A stretch of DNA of 64,000 bases from Gramella jeungdoensis. GTDB taxonomy: Bacteria; Bacteroidota; Bacteroidia; Flavobacteriales; Flavobacteriaceae. Below the pieces are notes generated by a model that was given only the letters and a program-made list of their open reading frames with translations, was not told the origin of the DNA and did no database searches. Made by a program: the position numbers and the translations under genes. Below are positions 62,136 to 64,000 of the stretch, in pieces (within the stretch, counting starts at the first letter, position 1; each line of letters opens with the position of its first letter). The stretch spans positions 124,001 through 188,000 of the forward strand of contig NZ_JAMSCK010000006.1 of NCBI RefSeq assembly GCF_023805255.1, in the 5' to 3' direction.

Positions 62136-64000
62136 ATGCCCCTAATAAATCGATTCGCTATAATTTTTTTATTCCTTGTTCTGGTTGGATGCAAGGAAGA
62201 TCAAAATGAAAATTCCTTCAAGAAAGTACCTTTAACGGATTTTGTAGATCCTTTCATCGGTACAGGCGGCCATGGACATACTTATCCTGGCGTATCGCTA
62301 CCTTTTGGAATGGTACAGCCAAGTCCCGATAATGGAACAAGTGGTTGGGATTGGAGTTCCGGTTATCATTATTCAGATTCCGTGATTACTGGATTTAGTC
62401 AATTACATTTATCTGGTACCGGAATAGGTGATCTAAATGATATTTTATTTATGCCTGTCAATAAAAAAATTGATATGGCTCAGGATACTATTGAAGCCTA
62501 TTCTTCGAGGTTTTCCCATAAAAATGAAATATCTCGTCCTGGGTATTATCAGGTATTACTCGATGATTCAAATATTGAAGTTTCATTAACTGCTTCAGAA
62601 AGGAATGCCTACCATAGATACAAGTTTCCTGAGAACCAATTACAATCGGTAATAGTTGACCTGGGGTTTTCGATTAATTGGGATCGGCCTGTAAATACAG
62701 GACTGCAGATTAAGAATGATTCTATTATTACTGGTTTCAGACATAGTAAGGGGTGGGCAAATAATCAAAAGGTATTTTTTGCTGCTCAGTTTTCCAGACC
62801 AATAAGAAACCACATTTCTCTTGACTTACTCAATGATACAGTTTCCAGTAACACCAAAAAAAGACATGAAATAATCCAGTTGATATTTGGAGATAATGAT
62901 ACACAGGAACTCTTTGTTAAAATTGCCTGGTCTTCAGTCAGTATTGAAAACGCAATTGAAAACTTTGATAATACCGCTCCAGGGGATTTTGAAAAAATCA
63001 GGAATCACGCACAGCAGGTTTGGAATTCAGCTTTAAGTGATATAGTTATAGAAACGCCGATAGATTCCTTAAAGACTATTTTTTACTCTGCGCTATATCA
63101 TACCCAATTAGCTCCTGTCTTATTCAATGATAAAAATGGGGAATTCCGGCTTGAAAACGACAGCATCGTCCGGGCACCCCAACCGGTGTATAGTACTTTT
63201 TCTCTCTGGGATACATTCAGGGCACAACAGCCACTATTAACTTTGATTGAACCTGAAAGGGTAGGTGATATGATTCAGTCCATGCTGGCATATTACGAGG
63301 TAAGGAAAGTTCTACCTGTTTGGACACTCCATGGTAACGAAACCAATACCATGACTGGTTACCATTCTATCCCGGTGATCACCGAGGCATATTTTAAGGG
63401 CATAGGGGGTTTTGATGTGGAAAAAGCTTATAAAGCGATGAAAACCACTATGATGGGGGATGCTCGCGGATTAAAATTTTATAAGAAATACGGGTATATT
63501 CCATTTTCTAAGGTGGACGAATCAGTGACTATTACCCTGGAATATGCATATAATGACTGGTGTGTAGCGCAAATGGCAAAGGCTTTGGGAAAGCCCGAGG
63601 ATTACAAATATTTTATAGAAAGATCTAATGCCTGGCATTATTTGCTGGACACTAAAACCGGGTTTATGCGCGGATTATCTCAAGACGGAAAATCCTGGAA
63701 TGAGCCTTTTGATCCAAAACATTCCCGCCATAGGAAGCAAACGGATTATACTGAAGGTAATGCGTGGCAACACAGTTGGTTTGTTCTACACGACACGGAA
63801 AACTTTATTGATAAGTATGGAGGTCAAGAAAAGTTTACAGAGGCCTTGGAATCTTTGTTCACTGAAACTTCGGAGATAACTGGGGAAAATGTGTCCGCCG
63901 ATATTTCTGGGTTAATAGGACAGTATGCACATGGAAATGAACCCAGTCATCATATTGCATATTTATTTAACCGAGCGGGAAAACCCTGGCGAACCCAGTT
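62136..64000 (+). CDS. GH92-family glycosidase (alpha-mannosidase) lipoprotein, 3' end cut by window
   Basis: Open frame of 621 codons to the window edge. Lipobox LVLVGC (Cys 17) followed by KED. GH92 landmarks: FVDPFIGTGGHGHTYPGVSLPFGMVQPSPD at the N-terminal side, GFSQLHLSGTGIG, WDTFRAQQPLL, and GNAWQHSW followed near the edge by HGNEPSHHIAY, which carries the family's catalytic acid region. GH92 enzymes are calcium-dependent exo-alpha-mannosidases that trim high-mannose N-glycans or mannan. No SusC/SusD genes are visible in the window. The catalytic base region lies beyond the edge, so activity cannot be confirmed. Confidence 0.93.
   Translation, partial: MPLINRFAIIFLFLVLVGCKEDQNENSFKKVPLTDFVDPFIGTGGHGHTYPGVSLPFGMVQPSPDNGTSGWDWSSGYHYSDSVITGFSQLHLSGTGIGDLNDILFMPVNKKIDMAQDTIEAYSSRFSHKNEISRPGYYQVLLDDSNIEVSLTASERNAYHRYKFPENQLQSVIVDLGFSINWDRPVNTGLQIKNDSIITGFRHSKGWANNQKVFFAAQFSRPIRNHISLDLLNDTVSSNTKKRHEIIQLIFGDNDTQELFVKIAWSSVSIENAIENFDNTAPGDFEKIRNHAQQVWNSALSDIVIETPIDSLKTIFYSALYHTQLAPVLFNDKNGEFRLENDSIVRAPQPVYSTFSLWDTFRAQQPLLTLIEPERVGDMIQSMLAYYEVRKVLPVWTLHGNETNTMTGYHSIPVITEAYFKGIGGFDVEKAYKAMKTTMMGDARGLKFYKKYGYIPFSKVDESVTITLEYAYNDWCVAQMAKALGKPEDYKYFIERSNAWHYLLDTKTGFMRGLSQDGKSWNEPFDPKHSRHRKQTDYTEGNAWQHSWFVLHDTENFIDKYGGQEKFTEALESLFTETSEITGENVSADISGLIGQYAHGNEPSHHIAYLFNRAGKPWRTQ

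Noticed and set aside
63628-63879. Plus-strand open frame near the right end
   Set aside because: It is an alternative frame inside the GH92 gene, whose frame stays open with family motifs throughout.
1-64000. CRISPR arrays, rRNA genes or complete tRNA genes
   Set aside because: No regularly spaced repeats, rRNA landmarks or full cloverleaf sequences were found in the window.

Overview
The window looks like chromosome of a marine flavobacterium (Bacteroidota, Flavobacteriaceae; a Gramella/Christiangramia-type genome is my best guess). The grounds are the protein families present (DUF6495, DUF4252, CHRD lipoproteins, SusCD-less GH92 with lipobox, flavobacterial class Id ribonucleotide reductase), several promoters of the Bacteroidota TTTG / TAnnTTTG type, weak or absent Shine-Dalgarno sequences, and lipoproteins with acidic residues right after the lipobox cysteine. 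The two outermost genes (rmuC at the left, GH92 at the right) are cut by the window edges.

0-7.6 kb: rmuC, then a vitamin B12 uptake locus. A btuF-btuC-btuD-like ABC transporter operon points left; a cobalamin riboswitch followed by btuB and a BtuG-like surface beta-propeller lipoprotein points right. 7.6-16.6 kb: an S41 protease lipoprotein, an ECF sigma operon with its own ECF-type promoter and two DUF4252 proteins, purB, a CobB-type sirtuin, a four-repeat CHRD lipoprotein, TrmH and an SRPBCC protein. 16.6-34.1 kb: mostly core housekeeping: DEAD-box helicase, rdgB, rlmH, nadC, a BrkB-family membrane protein, priA, a LytTR regulator, rpsF-rpsR-rplI, a MacB-like permease, hisS, and an mlaE-mlaF-mlaD lipid transport operon. 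A 42-bp-arm inverted repeat sits between a DUF2147 gene and priA.

34.1-41.3 kb: an aldo/keto reductase, an SDR-VKOR-SPW three-gene operon, a DUF4468-like gene, then a 3' fragment of a tRNA-Met gene next to a tyrosine integrase (attachment-site scar), DUF488 and fbaA. 41.3-44.4 kb: a second, more compact cobalamin riboswitch in front of nrdB-nrdA (class I, B12-independent). Taken with the first locus, this suggests that B12 switches the cell between this reductase and a B12-dependent one elsewhere. 44.5-50.1 kb: an envelope group (DUF2490, PAP2 phosphatase, two-component system, PepSY-like, SdiA-regulated-like propeller, TVP38 membrane protein).

50.1-54.4 kb: an AT-rich accessory stretch with a predicted cyclic-phosphate receiver protein, two sister small membrane proteins, a frameshifted small conserved gene, an 84-nt structured inverted repeat, a coiled-coil unknown, a GreA/GreB-like factor, glutamate dehydrogenase, and a 53-residue four-cysteine protein just upstream of it. 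54.4-64 kb: a sigma54-type two-component pair, then a sugar locus (ROK regulator, BadF-type GlcNAc-kinase-like protein, LacI regulator, LytS/LytTR pair, GH92 mannosidase) likely serving mannose-rich glycans.
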